A DNA stretch of 64,000 bases from Halopelagius inordinatus. GTDB taxonomy: Archaea; Halobacteriota; Halobacteria; Halobacteriales; Haloferacaceae. A program made the translations under genes and the position numbers. The notes below the pieces were generated by a model. The model saw only the letters and a program-made list of their open reading frames with translations. It had not been told where the DNA came from and did not search any database. Each line of letters starts with the position of its first letter. Positions within the stretch are counted from its first letter, which is position 1. This document shows, piece after piece, positions 1 to 8,789 of the stretch. The stretch is taken from contig NZ_FOOQ01000002.1 in assembly GCF_900113245.1 (NCBI RefSeq), positions 434,001-498,000 on the forward strand. Direction: 5' to 3'.

Positions 1-72
1 GACGCGATCGACGGAATCGAGGACCGTCACCGCATCGTCGACTTCGAGGAAGCCCCGTGGAACCACGGCTAA
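1..72 (+). CDS. C-terminal end of an unidentified protein (partial)
   Basis: The window opens inside an open frame of 23 codons ending in TAA, with G/C-rich third positions typical of the coding DNA here. The visible tail contains a basic DRHR segment and ends in APWNHG. I do not recognise the family from so short a tail. The next gene has its own box A, so the two are probably separate transcripts. Confidence 0.5.
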   Translation, partial: DAIDGIEDRHRIVDFEEAPWNHG

Positions 73-203
73 CTCGGTGCACCGAACCGGCGCTTTCTCG
101 TCAGACGACGCGTTCTCCGAGCGACTCCGATACCGGTTAGACGGGCTGACGTTCCCGACGGCGTTTAAAAAGATATACTATCCATCACGTTCGAACGATT
201 GGT

Positions 204-371
204 ATGGCAGTCGCGGCAGTGGCGTGCCCGCACTGCGGACAGGTGATAGACGCCGAGTTCCCTCCGGAGGGCGACGTCGGAGGCGTCCGCCGTCGACTGA
301 AGTCGCAGTTCCGACTCACCCGGAACACCTGCCCGAAGTGCGGTCGCCAGTACGACATCAGACAGCGTTGA
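204..371 (+). CDS. small CPxCG-type zinc protein, 55 aa
   Basis: A 55-aa ORF with two cysteine pairs, CPHCG (residues 8-12) and CPKCG (residues 43-47), joined by a linker rich in Gly and Arg. Two CPxCG knuckles 35 residues apart are the pattern of haloarchaeal one-domain zinc-finger microproteins, which are usually regulatory or RNA/protein-binding; the partner is unknown. An A/T-rich box A (TTTAAA near 164-170) sits about 35 nt before the ATG. A T5 run at 413-417 just past the stop may end the transcript. Convergent with ppc. Confidence 0.72.
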   Translation: MAVAAVACPHCGQVIDAEFPPEGDVGGVRRRLKSQFRLTRNTCPKCGRQYDIRQR

Positions 372-416
372 ATCGACTCCGACCGACCGTCCGGAATCCG
401 GGCGAGCCCTCCTTTT

Positions 417-3113
417 TCACCCGGTGTTTTTCATCCCCGCGGCGATGCCTTTGACCGTCAGTCTGAGCGTCTGTTCCTCGATTTCGGTCCTGTGAGACTG
501 CGCCAGTAGATGCGTCTGGAGCAGGTTCAACGGGTCGACGTAAGGGTTCCGGCGACGGAGGCTCTGCTGTAACCAGTCGCGCTTCAAGAGCGACTCGCGG
601 CCGCTGACTTCGCGGACGACGTCGCGCGCACGGTTGTACTCGCCTTCGAGACGCGGGAAGAACGACTCTCTGAGCGACGGCTCCGCCAGGTCCGCGTACT
701 CGCTCGCGATGTCGAAGTCGGTGCGCGCGAGCGCTTGAGAGGCGTTGTCGAGCGTCGTCCGGAAGAACGGCCACTCGTCGTACATCTCGCGTAGCGTCTC
801 CACGTCGCCGCCGTCGTCGAGATACGCCTCGATACCCGTTCCGAGCGCGTACCATCCGGGGAGGATGCACCGCGATTGCGTCCACGAGAACACCCACGGG
901 ATGGCCCGGAGGTCCTCTACCGTGCGTTCGGCGTCGGAGCGAGAGGCGGGGCGAGAGCCCAGGTTCAACTCCTCTATGACCGTGATGGGCGTCGCCTGCT
1001 CGAAGTACGAGACGAAGCCGTCCGATTCGAGCAAGTCGTAGTACTCTTCTCGCGCCGCCGCGGCCATCGTGTCCATCGCGTCCATCCACTCGTCGGGGAC
1101 GTCCTCTTCGGGTTCGCGGATGGACTCGAACCGCGAGCGAACCTGCGCGTTCAGCATCTGTTCGAGGTTTCGCTCCGCGATGCGGGGGTTTCCGTACTTC
1201 TCGGCGATGGCCTCGCCCTGTTCTGTGAACTTTATCTGACCCGTCACCGTCTCGTTCGGAAGCGCGAGCATCGCCTCGTTCATCGGGCCGCCGCCGCGGG
1301 AGATGGACCCACCGCGGCCGTGGAACAGGCGCATCTTCACGTCGAAGTCGTCGCAGATGTCCGCGAGGCGACGTTGGTTCTTGTAGAGGTCCCAGTTGGC
1401 CGCGAGAAAGCCGTTCTCCTTGTTCGAGTCGGAGTAGCCGAGCATTATCTCTTGGACGTTGTTCCGCGCGGCCAACACCTGCTCGTACGCCTCGTTCTCG
1501 TAGAGGGTACCCATGATGCGGCGCGCGCCGTTCAGCGCCGACTCGGTTTCGAGCAGGGGAACGACGTCGAGTCCGCAGTGGTCGGGCAGGGAGACGACGC
1601 CCGCCTGGTCCGCGAGGAACAGCACTTCGAGGACGTGACTCGGCTCTTCTGTCATCGAGATGGCGTAGGTGTCTATCGCGCCGACGCCGAACTCCCGTTG
1701 CCACTCGCCGAGTTCCTGAAAGCGCTCGAGGACGCGCTCTGCGGTGTCCGAGACGTCGCCGGGGTCGTCCAGATTCACCGTCGTCTCGGACTGGAGAACG
1801 GCGTCGGTGAGTATCTCGACGCGTTCGTCCTCGTCTCGCCCGCGGTAGTCGATGCCCTCGTTGGCGAGGGCTTCGTGGACCGCCTCGGTGTGATTCTCGC
1901 GGTGGTCGCGCAGGTCCAGGCTCGCGAGCGTGAAGCCGAACGTGTCCACCTGCCGCATGAGCGGTCGGAGATACTCGTCTGCGACTATCTCCGCACCGTT
2001 GTTCCGGAGGCTCTGGTCGATTACCTCCAGATCTTCGAGGAGTTCGTGGTGGTCCGCGTATCCGCTCGGGCGGACGTCCTCGATGCGTCGGAGGCGTTCG
2101 CGCATCAGTTTCAGCTTCTGGCGGTACGGTTCGTCGGGGTACCGCTCTTCGGTTTCGACGGCGACGCCGGGCAGGCGCTCTCTGTCGGCCGCGAGAGAGC
2201 GTTTGAACTCGACGCCGGTGTCGATTCGGTCGCCGTCCTGACTGAGGACGCCCGAGAGACGCTTCAGCGCGTCCTGGTACTTCCCGAGGACGACCGCGCG
2301 TTGCCGTTCTAAGGTGTCCGTCGTCACGTCCGTCGTCACGAACGGGTTGCCGTCTCGGTCCGACCCCGCCCACGAGCGGAACTCGAACAGTTTCGGCACC
2401 TCTACGTCGGGGTACTCGTCCGCGAGGACGTCCTCTAACTCGGCGTACACCTCGCCGACGACGTCGAAGAGGATGTTCTCTAAGTACCACTGGACGTTTC
2501 GGGCCTCGTCTTGCGGTTCCGGTCGGCGCTGGCGGACCTGCGACGTCTGCCAGAGGCTCGTCACCTCGGCGTCGACGCGCCGCCACTCTCGGTCGTGTTC
2601 CTGATCCGTGAGGCGGCGTTCGTCGAGTTCTTCGAGGTCACGGGCGATAGAGCGGAGTTTCGCCTTCACGGTCTTCCGGCGGGCTTCTGTCGGGTGGGCG
2701 GTGAACGTCGGTTCGATGAGGACGTCGTCGAGGACGCGCTGGACCGTATCCGCGTCCGCGTCCCCCTCGACGAGTGCCTCGACGGTGGCGAGAAGCCCGT
2801 CGTTGAGCGACCCCTCCTGTGAACTCTCGCGGATGGTGCGGACGCGCTCTCGCTCTTCTGCGAGGTTGATGAGTTCGAAGTAGGTCGTGAACGCGCGGGC
2901 GACGACGCTCTCTCCGGCGGGGTCGAGAGCGGCGAGCGTCCGGTGAAGCGAGTCTCGCGAGCCGAGTTCTCCCTTTCGGTAGTCGATGGCGGCCGTGCGG
3001 AGGTCCTCTACGGTCTCGAACGACGCCGTCGACGTCTGCTCTTCCAAGACGTCCCCGAGGAGGGCACCCAACTCTCGGACGTCCTGTCTGACGTCCCTGG
3101 TATGCAGTTCCAT
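417..3113 (-). CDS. ppc: phosphoenolpyruvate carboxylase
   Basis: Carboxylates PEP with bicarbonate to oxaloacetate, the anaplerotic feed to the TCA cycle. The 898-aa length matches bacterial-type PEPC rather than the shorter archaeal PpcA. Landmarks are all present: FTAHPTEARR (137-146, with the catalytic His at 140), SWAGSDRDGNP (247-257, substrate binding), GYSDSNKENGF and the mobile glycine-rich loop FHGRGGSISRGGGP, both in the C-terminal half, and the canonical C-terminal GIAAGMKNTG. The ATG is preceded by a TTTTAC box A about 30 nt upstream, so the mRNA is probably leaderless. Transcribed away from the Rieske gene; no partner genes are adjacent. Confidence 0.97.
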   Translation of the reverse strand: MELHTRDVRQDVRELGALLGDVLEEQTSTASFETVEDLRTAAIDYRKGELGSRDSLHRTLAALDPAGESVVARAFTTYFELINLAEERERVRTIRESSQEGSLNDGLLATVEALVEGDADADTVQRVLDDVLIEPTFTAHPTEARRKTVKAKLRSIARDLEELDERRLTDQEHDREWRRVDAEVTSLWQTSQVRQRRPEPQDEARNVQWYLENILFDVVGEVYAELEDVLADEYPDVEVPKLFEFRSWAGSDRDGNPFVTTDVTTDTLERQRAVVLGKYQDALKRLSGVLSQDGDRIDTGVEFKRSLAADRERLPGVAVETEERYPDEPYRQKLKLMRERLRRIEDVRPSGYADHHELLEDLEVIDQSLRNNGAEIVADEYLRPLMRQVDTFGFTLASLDLRDHRENHTEAVHEALANEGIDYRGRDEDERVEILTDAVLQSETTVNLDDPGDVSDTAERVLERFQELGEWQREFGVGAIDTYAISMTEEPSHVLEVLFLADQAGVVSLPDHCGLDVVPLLETESALNGARRIMGTLYENEAYEQVLAARNNVQEIMLGYSDSNKENGFLAANWDLYKNQRRLADICDDFDVKMRLFHGRGGSISRGGGPMNEAMLALPNETVTGQIKFTEQGEAIAEKYGNPRIAERNLEQMLNAQVRSRFESIREPEEDVPDEWMDAMDTMAAAAREEYYDLLESDGFVSYFEQATPITVIEELNLGSRPASRSDAERTVEDLRAIPWVFSWTQSRCILPGWYALGTGIEAYLDDGGDVETLREMYDEWPFFRTTLDNASQALARTDFDIASEYADLAEPSLRESFFPRLEGEYNRARDVVREVSGRESLLKRDWLQQSLRRRNPYVDPLNLLQTHLLAQSHRTEIEEQTLRLTVKGIAAGMKNTG

Positions 3114-3329
3114 AACTTGGAGTATCCCCGCGGGACGGTAAAAGCACCCGAACCCGGCCGAAAATTTGCCCGAGCGTTCGAAAAATCGTGAAAGACAGGC
3201 CGTGGTGTCCCAGTTTCCGGTTTCCGAACGCGCCGGATGCGGACCCCGCCGGGCGAGACGGGGCGTCCGGCAGTCCTGGTTCGCGCCTCGAACGGCGGCG
3301 CTGTCGCCCGAACGGGGGTTTCGTCACCC

Positions 3330-3336
3330 TTTTTAC
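3330..3336 (+). promoter_or_regulatory. box A of the Rieske gene
   Basis: TTTTTAC lies 22-28 nt before the ATG at 3358. That is the spacing expected if transcription starts at or next to the start codon (leaderless mRNA), and it supports this ATG over in-frame codons further upstream. Confidence 0.5.
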
Positions 3337-3357
3337 CGGCGACACGAACTGTCGGGT

Positions 3358-4203
3358 ATGAGCGAGAGCGACAAGTATCCCGAGGACTCGGGCCGCCGCC
3401 GATTCGTCAAGGGAGTCGTCGGTGGGGCGACGCTCGCGGGCGTCGGGGCGACCGGGGTCGCCGGTATCAACAGCGCGACGTCCTCCACGGGTGCCGGTGG
3501 TGGGACGACGCAGGCGTTCGCCATCGAGAACACCGCCGGTCCCGCGCCGCGCGGGATGCCGCAGATACCGATCGAAATCGACGAGGAAGGCTACCTCAAG
3601 GGCGTCTGGCCCGAAGTCAAGACCGTAGAGGAAAACGGTGTCTCCATCCAGATCGCCGAGACCGAAGACTACCAAGGAAGCGGCGTCACCTACTCCTCGG
3701 AGTGGTTCCAGTACTGCGGCGTCGAGTCCTACGCGGGCATCGAACCGGACTACGACAGCGACAACTACTTTATCTCCGGTTCGAACCCCGGCTACGACTG
3801 GCAGTCGGAGGAACTGTCGGAGGGTGACCGCCTCAACGTCAGCATGTTCGAAGACTACCAGAGTTGGGGCAACGGCATCGGTGCGTCCGGCCTCGGAAAA
3901 CCCGCCACCGGCCGGTGGCGGTCCGAAGACGCAGAAGACACCATCCCGATTCAGGTCATCCGCTCTCCGCGGATAGAGCAGATGGCGCAGGACGACCCGT
4001 GGCTCCAAGCGTCGACCGATCAGGGGTTCGTCGCGTGGCTGAACAAATGTACGCACTTCTGTTGCGTCCCCGGGTACAAACAGGCCGAAGACGCCGCCAA
4101 GTTCGACGCGGCGGACGACGTCTACTGCCAGTGTCACCAGTCCGTCTACGACCCGTTCAGCCTCGTCGAAACCCTGTTCGTCGCCCGCCCGCGTCCGGAG
4201 TAG
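3358..4203 (+). CDS. Tat-exported Rieske [2Fe-2S] protein
   Basis: A 281-aa protein with a twin-arginine motif (RRRFVKG near residue 13) followed by a hydrophobic Gly/Ala segment that probably remains as a membrane anchor, then an extracytoplasmic Rieske domain. Cluster ligands are in box I CTHFCC and box II CQCHQS, ending in VYDPF. Compared with the textbook boxes (CTHLGC, CPCHGS), glycines near the cluster are replaced by Cys and Gln. The family passes electrons from quinol to a soluble acceptor as part of a cytochrome bc-type complex. No cytochrome b gene is adjacent, so its partners must be encoded elsewhere. The start is chosen because the Tat motif follows it and box A precedes it. Confidence 0.88.
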   Translation: MSESDKYPEDSGRRRFVKGVVGGATLAGVGATGVAGINSATSSTGAGGGTTQAFAIENTAGPAPRGMPQIPIEIDEEGYLKGVWPEVKTVEENGVSIQIAETEDYQGSGVTYSSEWFQYCGVESYAGIEPDYDSDNYFISGSNPGYDWQSEELSEGDRLNVSMFEDYQSWGNGIGASGLGKPATGRWRSEDAEDTIPIQVIRSPRIEQMAQDDPWLQASTDQGFVAWLNKCTHFCCVPGYKQAEDAAKFDAADDVYCQCHQSVYDPFSLVETLFVARPRPE

Positions 4204-4308
4204 TCGGACCGGCCCGGCGCGCGGTTTCGCCGACAGAGAGAGCCTGCCGTCTTCCGTTCTCGCTTTCGTTCCCCGTCCGTTATATGACGCGCCGACGAAC
4301 GTCGGCCT

Positions 4309-5892
4309 ATGGAATCCTCCACGCCGCCGTCGGTTCGTCCCGACCGTCTCGACGCACTCGCGTCGGCCGTCGAGACGACCGACGACCGACCGACGCTCGC
4401 AGTCGAGTCTCCGTACGACGGGCAGACGCTCGGGTCCGTCCCCGCCTGCACGGGCGAGGACGTCGAATCGGCGTTCGCCCGCGCCCGCGAGGCGCAAGCC
4501 GAGTGGGCCGACCGACCGCTCGGGGACCGAGTGGCGGTGTTCGAGCGGTTTCACGACCGCCTCCTCGACCGGCAGTCTGAGGTGTTGGACCTCGCGCAGG
4601 CCGAGACGGGGAAATCGCGATTCGACGCCCACGAGGAACTCCTCGACGTCGCCGCCACTGCGCGCTACTACGCGAACCACGCCGCAGACCACCTCGCGAG
4701 TCGGCGGCGGAGCGGTGCGGTCCCTCTCCTCACGCGGGCGGTCGAACACCGCCGCCCGGTGGGCGTCGCCGGGGTCATTTCGCCGTGGAACTACCCCATC
4801 ACCCTCGCCGTCTCCGACGCGATTCCCGCGCTTTTGGCCGGCAACGCCGCGGTTCTGAAACCCGACGAACGGACGCCGTTCACCGCGCTCGAACTGGCGG
4901 ATTTTCTCGTCGAGTCGGGTCTGCCGGCTGACCTCGTCCCCGTCGTGACGGGGCGCGGGTCGGACCTCGGCGAGGCGATAGTCGCCGAGGCGGACCACGT
5001 CTGTTTCACCGGGAGCACGGAGGTGGGCCGCACCGTCGCGGCGAACGCCGGGCGGCATCTCACGGACTGTTCGCTCGAACTCGGCGGGAAGAACCCGCTT
5101 CTCGTCCTCGCGGACGCCGACGTGGAGACGGCCGCCCGCGGTGCCGCCCGGGGGTGTTTCGCGAACGCGGGACAGCTTTGCGTCTCAGCCGAACGGGTGT
5201 ACGTCGACGACTCGATTCGCGAGGCGTTCGTAGACGCGTTCGTCCGCGAGACGCGGCGGTTGTCGCTGGGCGCGAGTTACGACTACGACGCGGACGTCGG
5301 CTCTCTCGCCTCCGAGGCCCAGTTAGAAAGGGTTCGGTCGCACGTCGAGGACGCAGTCGAGAAGGGCGCGACTGTGCTGACCGGCGGCCGTCGTCGCTCG
5401 GACGTGGGACCGTACTTCTACGAACCGACGGTCCTGACCGACGTGACGCCGGAGATGGCGGCGTACGGCGAGGAGACGTTCGGCCCCGTCGCCTCCGTCT
5501 ACGGGGTGTCGGGTATCGCCGAGGCCGTCGAACGCGCAAACGAGGGGCCGTACGGCCTGAACGCGAGCGTCTGGTCCGAGGACACCGCGCGCGCCGAACA
5601 GGCCGCGGCGCGAATCGACGCGGGGTCGGTGAACATCAACGACGCCTACGCGGCGACGTGGGCGTCGCTCGACGCGCCGATGGGCGGGGTGGGCGACTCG
5701 GGACTCGGCCGCCGACACGGCGAACAGGGGATGGCCCGGTTCACGGAGAGCCAGACCGTCGCGACGCAACGCGGTCACCCCCTCGTTCGGCCCGAGGGGA
5801 TGCCGAGGCGTCTCTGGGTCTGGCTCATGAACGCCAACGCCCGTCTCGGCAAGTGGGCGACGTCGTGGCGGCGCGGGTTCGGCGGGGAGTGA
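4309..5892 (+). CDS. NAD(P)-dependent aldehyde dehydrogenase, succinate-semialdehyde type
   Basis: A 527-aa aldehyde dehydrogenase. It has the cofactor-binding ISPWNYP motif, KPDERTP, FTGSTEVG, the general-base Glu in ELGGKN and the nucleophile Cys in GQLC, so it should be catalytically competent. Overall it resembles succinate-semialdehyde dehydrogenases; the actual substrate is not certain. It is about 30 residues longer than average, with an Arg/Trp-rich amphipathic C-terminal tail that could touch the membrane. A TTATATG box A lies about 28 nt before the ATG. Convergent with the MoaD gene, with 9 bp between them. Confidence 0.88.
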   Translation: MESSTPPSVRPDRLDALASAVETTDDRPTLAVESPYDGQTLGSVPACTGEDVESAFARAREAQAEWADRPLGDRVAVFERFHDRLLDRQSEVLDLAQAETGKSRFDAHEELLDVAATARYYANHAADHLASRRRSGAVPLLTRAVEHRRPVGVAGVISPWNYPITLAVSDAIPALLAGNAAVLKPDERTPFTALELADFLVESGLPADLVPVVTGRGSDLGEAIVAEADHVCFTGSTEVGRTVAANAGRHLTDCSLELGGKNPLLVLADADVETAARGAARGCFANAGQLCVSAERVYVDDSIREAFVDAFVRETRRLSLGASYDYDADVGSLASEAQLERVRSHVEDAVEKGATVLTGGRRRSDVGPYFYEPTVLTDVTPEMAAYGEETFGPVASVYGVSGIAEAVERANEGPYGLNASVWSEDTARAEQAAARIDAGSVNINDAYAATWASLDAPMGGVGDSGLGRRHGEQGMARFTESQTVATQRGHPLVRPEGMPRRLWVWLMNANARLGKWATSWRRGFGGE

Positions 5893-5901
5893 CGCTCTCG
5901 G

Positions 5902-6174
5902 TCACCCGCCGCTGACCGGCGGAAACAGCGCCAGTTCGTCGCCGTCCGAGACGGCGTCCGACTGGGACGCCGCGCTCCCGTTCTGCAGGAGGTTGACGTG
6001 CTCTCTGAGTTCGCCGTCCTCGTCCAAGATGCGGTCTCCGAGCGCGTCCCGGTCTTCCAGGAGCGCGTCGAGCGCATCGCGCACCGTGGCGTCCGACGCG
6101 ACGGGAACGTCCGTGGTTCGGTCGCCCGCCGCCTCCGCGAGGTCCGCAAACAGCTTCCAGCGCACCGTTGTCAT
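5902..6174 (-). CDS. MoaD/ThiS-family ubiquitin-like protein (SAMP-type)
   Basis: A 90-aa beta-grasp protein ending in a free diglycine (FPPVSGG). That tail is adenylated and thiocarboxylated by an E1-like enzyme. In haloarchaea such proteins serve as the small subunit of molybdopterin synthase and/or as SAMP modifiers attached to lysines. The order (hydrophobic strand at the start, central acidic helices, DELALFPP before GG) is typical. No moaE or ubaA is adjacent, so sulfur carrier and protein modifier cannot be distinguished here. Confidence 0.88.
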   Translation of the reverse strand: MTTVRWKLFADLAEAAGDRTTDVPVASDATVRDALDALLEDRDALGDRILDEDGELREHVNLLQNGSAASQSDAVSDGDELALFPPVSGG

Positions 6175-6256
6175 GGTAGTATCTCTCCGGGGCGGGAAAA
6201 TGAGGGTTGCGCCCGAAGTCGGTCACCGTCCGGCGTCGGCGCGGCGTCTGGAGTCG

Positions 6257-7462
6257 TCACTCGCCCGTCGCGGGAGCGTCCTTCGTCGCCGCGGCGCGAC
6301 CGGAGACGCGCCGAATCGCTTCGGGTCTGGCGACGACGTAGAGCACGTCGCCCGCGCCCAGCGACCGAGAGCGCGACGGAATCGCCTCTACGACCCCGTC
6401 CGACGGTTTCACCGCGGCGACGGTGGCGTCCGCTGCCCTCAGCGTCTCCCCGTCGAGTTCGCTCCCCGCTTGCACCGTCACGGACTCCATCGTCTCGTCC
6501 GCGGCGCGGAGGAGCGACCCGAACTCGTGTTCAGCGCCGGGTTCGTCGGGGAGCGTGAGGATGCGGTACGACTCCGCGGGGTCCAACTGGACGGCCTCTT
6601 TTTCGTCTAAGACGACGGTGGCCACGTCGCCCGCGGTGGCGCGCAGTTCCGCCGTCGCCGCGCGTTCGGGTTCACCGTCAGGTCCGGTTCGCCACAGTTG
6701 GACGGCGTCGCCGGCGCTCGCACCGGCACCGGGGTCGGCCCGAACCGCCACCGCCGCCGTCCCCGGTGCGAGCGTCGGCCCGATACCCGCGGCGCGGCGG
6801 CCGACGGCGAGGTAGGTGACGGTGCCGTCCGCGTCTATCTCGACGTCGACGTGGCCGACGCCGTGGTCGGTCTGCAGACGTTCCGTGAACCGTTCGACGA
6901 GTTCGCCGTCGCGGAGGCGGCGGGGGAACAGAAGCGTCTTACCCGCCAGCGTGGCCTTCCGTTCCTCGGTGACGGGTTCGTAGCCGTCGATGTCGTCGAT
7001 GTCGTCGGTCGACTCGGGGAGTTCGATGCCGCGGACGCGGCCGACGGTCCGCACGAGGCGGCTGACCTCCGCGTCGATTTCGTGCGCCCCCGACACCGCG
7101 AAGACGTTGGTCGCGATTCGGTCGCCGATCGCGAGTCCCGTGGGTGCGACGAGGACGGCGAGACCGAGAGCCGAGACGTTGACCAGCATCGTCGTCGGTT
7201 CGAACACCGCGGGCGAACCGACCATCGGGTCGGTCGCGGCCCTGAACAGACCGACCGCCTGTCGCGAGACGGCGACGGCGGACCCGCCGACCATCGCCGT
7301 TATCCACGCCGGGATGCGCTCTCTGGTGTACCAGCGGTAGACGAGTGCCGCGGCGGCGGCGGCGACGGCCGCGAGGACGCCGAGGCCGAGTACCTCGCCG
7401 ACGAGAGCCGCGAGTTCCGCGTCGATACCGACGTCGGCGAGGCCGAGTTGCGGGAACTGCAT
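6257..7462 (-). CDS. membrane protein with C-terminal RCK_C (TrkA-C) domain
   Basis: A 401-aa protein. The N-terminal part has three membrane segments (about residues 18-42, 53-72, 88-112), then a soluble linker and a C-terminal RCK_C/TrkA-C-like module (about 300-395) of the kind that senses ligands in K+ channels. It has no pore motif and no RCK_N Rossmann GxGxxG, so it is not itself a standard channel. Its ATG overlaps the TGA of the upstream gene (TGATG), so the two are translationally coupled. The pair stands divergent to a K+ channel gene, suggesting an accessory or regulatory role in K+ transport. Confidence 0.8.
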   Translation of the reverse strand: MQFPQLGLADVGIDAELAALVGEVLGLGVLAAVAAAAAALVYRWYTRERIPAWITAMVGGSAVAVSRQAVGLFRAATDPMVGSPAVFEPTTMLVNVSALGLAVLVAPTGLAIGDRIATNVFAVSGAHEIDAEVSRLVRTVGRVRGIELPESTDDIDDIDGYEPVTEERKATLAGKTLLFPRRLRDGELVERFTERLQTDHGVGHVDVEIDADGTVTYLAVGRRAAGIGPTLAPGTAAVAVRADPGAGASAGDAVQLWRTGPDGEPERAATAELRATAGDVATVVLDEKEAVQLDPAESYRILTLPDEPGAEHEFGSLLRAADETMESVTVQAGSELDGETLRAADATVAAVKPSDGVVEAIPSRSRSLGAGDVLYVVARPEAIRRVSGRAAATKDAPATGE

Positions 7463-8691
7463 CACGCGACCGCCTCCGCGAACGCCGTCAGATCTGTCGC
7501 GCTTCCGACGGCGATGACGTCGTCGTCCGCCTCGATTCGTCGCTCTCCGCGAGGGGCGAGAGACCACCGACCCTCGTGGCGGACGGCCAACACCGCCACG
7601 GAGAACTGGTCGCGGACCGTCGCCTCGCCCAGCGTCGACCCGTCGAGCGCTCCGCCCTCTCGAACGGTGAGTCGCCGGAAGCGCTTCCCGGCGCGGCGGA
7701 GCAGGTTTATCAACTCGAACTCTCTTCGGACCCCGCGAGACCGAACGACGAGACGGTCTACGTCCGTCGCGACGAGTCGGGTGGCCGTCGGGCGGTCCAC
7801 CGCGAGGGTCACGCGACACTCCCCGCCCGCGGCGGCCGGAACCGTCTCCGGTGGCGGCGGCACGTCTTCGTCCGTGCCGCCGTCCGCGAGTGCCGCGTCG
7901 GCGCTCGGTTTCGCGACCGGTTTCTCGCCGTCCACGACGCCGAACACCGTCGCGTCGAACGCGTCGCCGCCCGCGAACACCGTCACTTCGTCGCCGCGGG
8001 CGACGCCCGTGGGCGCGAGTGCGGTCACCGAGATGGCGCGCTTGCCCGCGGCGAGTCGCTTCGAGAGTCCGCTCATCGGCGGCGCGGCGGCGACTGTCGC
8101 CCGCGCCCGTTCGTCGAGCGTCACCGACACGTCGGCGAGGTCGAACTCGGTCTGGAGGCGGTCTGCGAACCTCGTCTCCAGTTCGTCGACCGGGACGTCG
8201 GCGGGAAACGTCCACTCGCCCGTCGAAATCTTCTCTCTGAGGTCCGCGGGAAGCGGCGGATACCCCTCGACGTCGGCCACGTCGCCGACGACGGTGACGC
8301 GCACCTGCCCGCGGCCGCCGACTAGCTCCACCACGTCCGCAGAGAGCGTCCGAGCGGCGAACCGTCCGAACGAGAGTCGCCGCGGGAGGTTCTCGCCCAT
8401 CTTGTCTCCCTGGCCGTGCGCGTACAGCGTCACCATCAACACGACGAGGAGAGCGACGGTGAGACGCACTTGGCTCTCGGACCCCGTCAGAGAGGGGTCA
8501 GCAAGCGCCAACAGGCCGCCGTTGAGGCCCGCGATGGCGACGCCGAGGCCGACGACACCGAGTCCGGGGATGGTGATGCCCGTGAAGTACTTGAAACCGA
8601 ATCCCAACGCCCACGCGATGAGTGCGGGGACGAATCCCGTGAGCACCCCGAGGTAGAGTCCGTAGAGGAGTTCGAGGGGGAGTGATGCCAT
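7462..8691 (-). CDS. membrane protein with C-terminal RCK_C (TrkA-C) domain, paralogue of its neighbour
   Basis: A 409-aa protein with the same plan as the downstream gene: three N-terminal membrane segments (about 8-32, 38-62, 72-90), two cytoplasmic beta-rich regions, and a C-terminal RCK_C-like domain (about 320-405) with the GEATVRDQFSVAVLAVRHEG strand order. It likely forms a heteromer with the coupled neighbour. Start: the ATG at 8691 (MASLPLELL) is chosen because the membrane segment follows at once and a 98-bp divergent promoter region precedes it; further upstream the frame is Arg/Thr-rich and improbable. Confidence 0.8.
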   Translation of the reverse strand: MASLPLELLYGLYLGVLTGFVPALIAWALGFGFKYFTGITIPGLGVVGLGVAIAGLNGGLLALADPSLTGSESQVRLTVALLVVLMVTLYAHGQGDKMGENLPRRLSFGRFAARTLSADVVELVGGRGQVRVTVVGDVADVEGYPPLPADLREKISTGEWTFPADVPVDELETRFADRLQTEFDLADVSVTLDERARATVAAAPPMSGLSKRLAAGKRAISVTALAPTGVARGDEVTVFAGGDAFDATVFGVVDGEKPVAKPSADAALADGGTDEDVPPPPETVPAAAGGECRVTLAVDRPTATRLVATDVDRLVVRSRGVRREFELINLLRRAGKRFRRLTVREGGALDGSTLGEATVRDQFSVAVLAVRHEGRWSLAPRGERRIEADDDVIAVGSATDLTAFAEAVA

Positions 8692-8789
8692 ACGACGTAC
8701 GGATACTCCGGATAGATTACTGTTTCCGTATCCGCGCGCGGACGCCGCGGTTCGACGGCCTTTATGCCGGGCGGTGGTCACGAAGGGAC

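Noticed and set aside
358-2586. Long Arg-rich open frame antisense-frame to ppc
   Set aside because: It is a shadow of ppc: product mostly Arg/Pro/Gly, no family sequence. High-GC genomes give such frames opposite or beside every gene.
2638-5058. 806-codon frame on the - strand across the Rieske and aldehyde dehydrogenase genes
   Set aside because: Two well-recognised genes occupy the opposite strand; the product has no recognisable domain and is biased to Arg/Val/Gly.
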